A stretch of DNA of 54,041 nucleotides from Actinomycetota bacterium. GTDB taxonomy: Bacteria; Actinomycetota; Geothermincolia; Fen-727; Anoxymicrobiaceae. Positions within the stretch are counted from its first letter, which is position 1; each line of letters opens with the position of its first letter. Positions 53,071 through 54,041 of the stretch are shown here, one piece after another. The position numbers and the translations under genes were made by a program. The notes below the pieces were generated by a model that worked only from the letters and a program-made list of their open reading frames with translations, was not told the DNA's origin and did not search any database. The DNA lies in assembly GCA_018896525.1 (NCBI GenBank), contig JAHIMR010000090.1, forward strand, positions 1 to 54,041. The letters are read 5' to 3'.

Positions 53071-54041
53071 CTACATGTCATCGCCCATCTCCCGCATTTT
53101 CTCTTCCAGGAAGCGCTGGATCTCTTCCTTCCTGGGCAGTTCGAGCTGGTACTTGGAGACGAACAGCCTGTTGTCCATTCCCGCCAGGGCGTATTCAACA
53201 AGGGCATGATCTTTCTGGGTACAGAGCAGGATGCCGACAGGCGGGTTGTCGCCGTCCGCCATCATGTTCTTTCGGTACCAGCTGACATAGGTGTTGAGCT
53301 GTCCGAGGTTCTCGTGGGTGAAGGCCTCGATCTTCAGCTCCACCAGAACGTGGCATTTGAGGATGCGGTGGTAGAAGACCAGATCCACGAAACCGTGGGT
53401 GTCGCTGATCAGGATGCGCTTCTGCCGCGCCTCGAAACAGAAGCCGTGCCCCATTTCCAGGAGAAACTCCTCCAGCTTGTCCAGAAGCGCGTCCTCCAAA
53501 TCGGACTCACGCATGACCTCGCGGGGCTTGATTCCGAGGAACTCGAAGATGTACGGGTCCCGGATAGCAAGCTTCGGTTCGGCCTGATCGGCTCCGGCCT
53601 GCGCCAGTTCAGCCAGCTTCTCCTTATTCCGGGACAGGCCCGAGCGCTCATAGTAGAGGCTGCCGATCTGCCGTTTGAGTTCACGGACCGACCAGTTGCC
53701 GCGCATGCACTCGATTTCGTAGAACGCGCGCTTGAGGGGATCGTCAAGTTTGATCAATTCGATGATGTGCGTAAAGGACAGTCGCTCGACAAGCTTGTAT
53801 CCGGGTACAATCAATCGCGCGGATGCTTTCGGCACGATCGGTGCGGCGTCGGCTCCCGGAAGCGGTGGCAATTCGGAAATCGTCGATTTCCCCTTTTCCT
53901 TTTCCAAAAGCCCGAATTTGGAAATCAGTGATTTCCGAATCTGGGGATAGGTATCGTAGAACTGGCGGCAAAGGCGCAAATACCTGTCTGTGTAGCACTT
54001 GTCGAGCGAGCCCTGTAACTCTCGGGATAGATGATCGAGAA
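53071..54041 (-). CDS. DUF1016 (YhcG-like) nuclease, 5' end off window
   Basis: At least 322 codons; the frame is open to the right edge (LDHLSRELQGSLDKCYTDRY precedes the first internal start), so the N-terminus is missing. The N-terminal part is a helical DUF1016 domain (RAFYEIECMRGNWSVRELKR, QIGSLYYERSG). The C-terminal domain is PD-(D/E)xK: FVDLVFYHRILKCHVLVELK, with Asp and E-x-K. Such proteins accompany type I restriction loci. It ends where an hsdM-like fragment begins. Confidence 0.88.
   Translation of the reverse strand, partial: LDHLSRELQGSLDKCYTDRYLRLCRQFYDTYPQIRKSLISKFGLLEKEKGKSTISELPPLPGADAAPIVPKASARLIVPGYKLVERLSFTHIIELIKLDDPLKRAFYEIECMRGNWSVRELKRQIGSLYYERSGLSRNKEKLAELAQAGADQAEPKLAIRDPYIFEFLGIKPREVMRESDLEDALLDKLEEFLLEMGHGFCFEARQKRILISDTHGFVDLVFYHRILKCHVLVELKIEAFTHENLGQLNTYVSWYRKNMMADGDNPPVGILLCTQKDHALVEYALAGMDNRLFVSKYQLELPRKEEIQRFLEEKMREMGDDM

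Overview
The window comes from a high-GC bacterium, most likely a deep-branching member of the Actinomycetota (Actinobacteria). The best evidence is the gene order dnaK-grpE-dnaJ-hspR, preceded by a degenerate HAIR operator overlapping the dnaK promoter; this order is typical of Actinobacteria. Two secreted proteins carry tandem modules built on a W-Y-L-A-E-G-Y-T-G-G-E-F-D core, which I associate with Geothermincolia-like lineages. That lineage guess is inference. No rRNA, tRNA or CRISPR array was recognised. Intergenic DNA is rich in dispersed structured repeats.

Layout. 1-146: 3' part of an unassigned structured RNA. 235-3658: a B12-type radical SAM protein, a zinc-finger membrane protein and a PHP phosphoesterase. 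3996-9529: a purine operon transcribed leftward as purA-purD-purE-purB-purS-purQ, with an FAD oxidoreductase upstream. 11215-15374: the heat-shock operon. 15816-22118: a ferredoxin, a SigH-like sigma factor, a radical SAM gene overlapping a methanogenesis-marker-11-like gene, a TatA-like protein, an acyl-CoA dehydrogenase, a broken metallo-beta-lactamase-fold gene and a SipW-type signal peptidase. 22250-28999: a complete tryptophan operon, trpL-E-G-D-C-F-(B-A), in which trpB and trpA are one fused gene. Its leader encodes a near-leaderless 17-residue peptide with tandem Trp codons, followed by two interlocked terminators. 29289-34535: a CrtI-like oxidoreductase, a ferredoxin-type protein, TldD, an AbrB-like regulator and RsmI. 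34566-40177: an L,D-transpeptidase with surface repeats, a duplicated zinc/V4R-like protein and a second surface-repeat protein. 40670-43537: nitroreductase, trehalose-6-phosphate synthase and a methanogen-type thymidylate synthase homologue.

43710-54041 is an accessory island: two toxin-antitoxin pairs, decayed fragments of a SWIM zinc-finger gene and its usual neighbour, a TcmP/Gp37-Gp68 (three-Cys-motif) pair, and type I restriction genes hsdR and hsdS with a DUF3800 gene between them. A fragment resembling the 3' end of hsdM follows a DUF1016 nuclease gene that runs off the right edge. The methylase itself is not in the window.

Four intergenic repeat families are described. (A) About 165-bp elements whose terminal inverted repeats differ between copies but match within each intact copy. 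(B) 34-bp palindromic units always in tandem pairs. (C) A GGTGCCTGGCACC-centred palindrome with a conserved right flank. (D) A small degenerate array of about 16-bp units. Families B and C behave like terminators between convergent genes.
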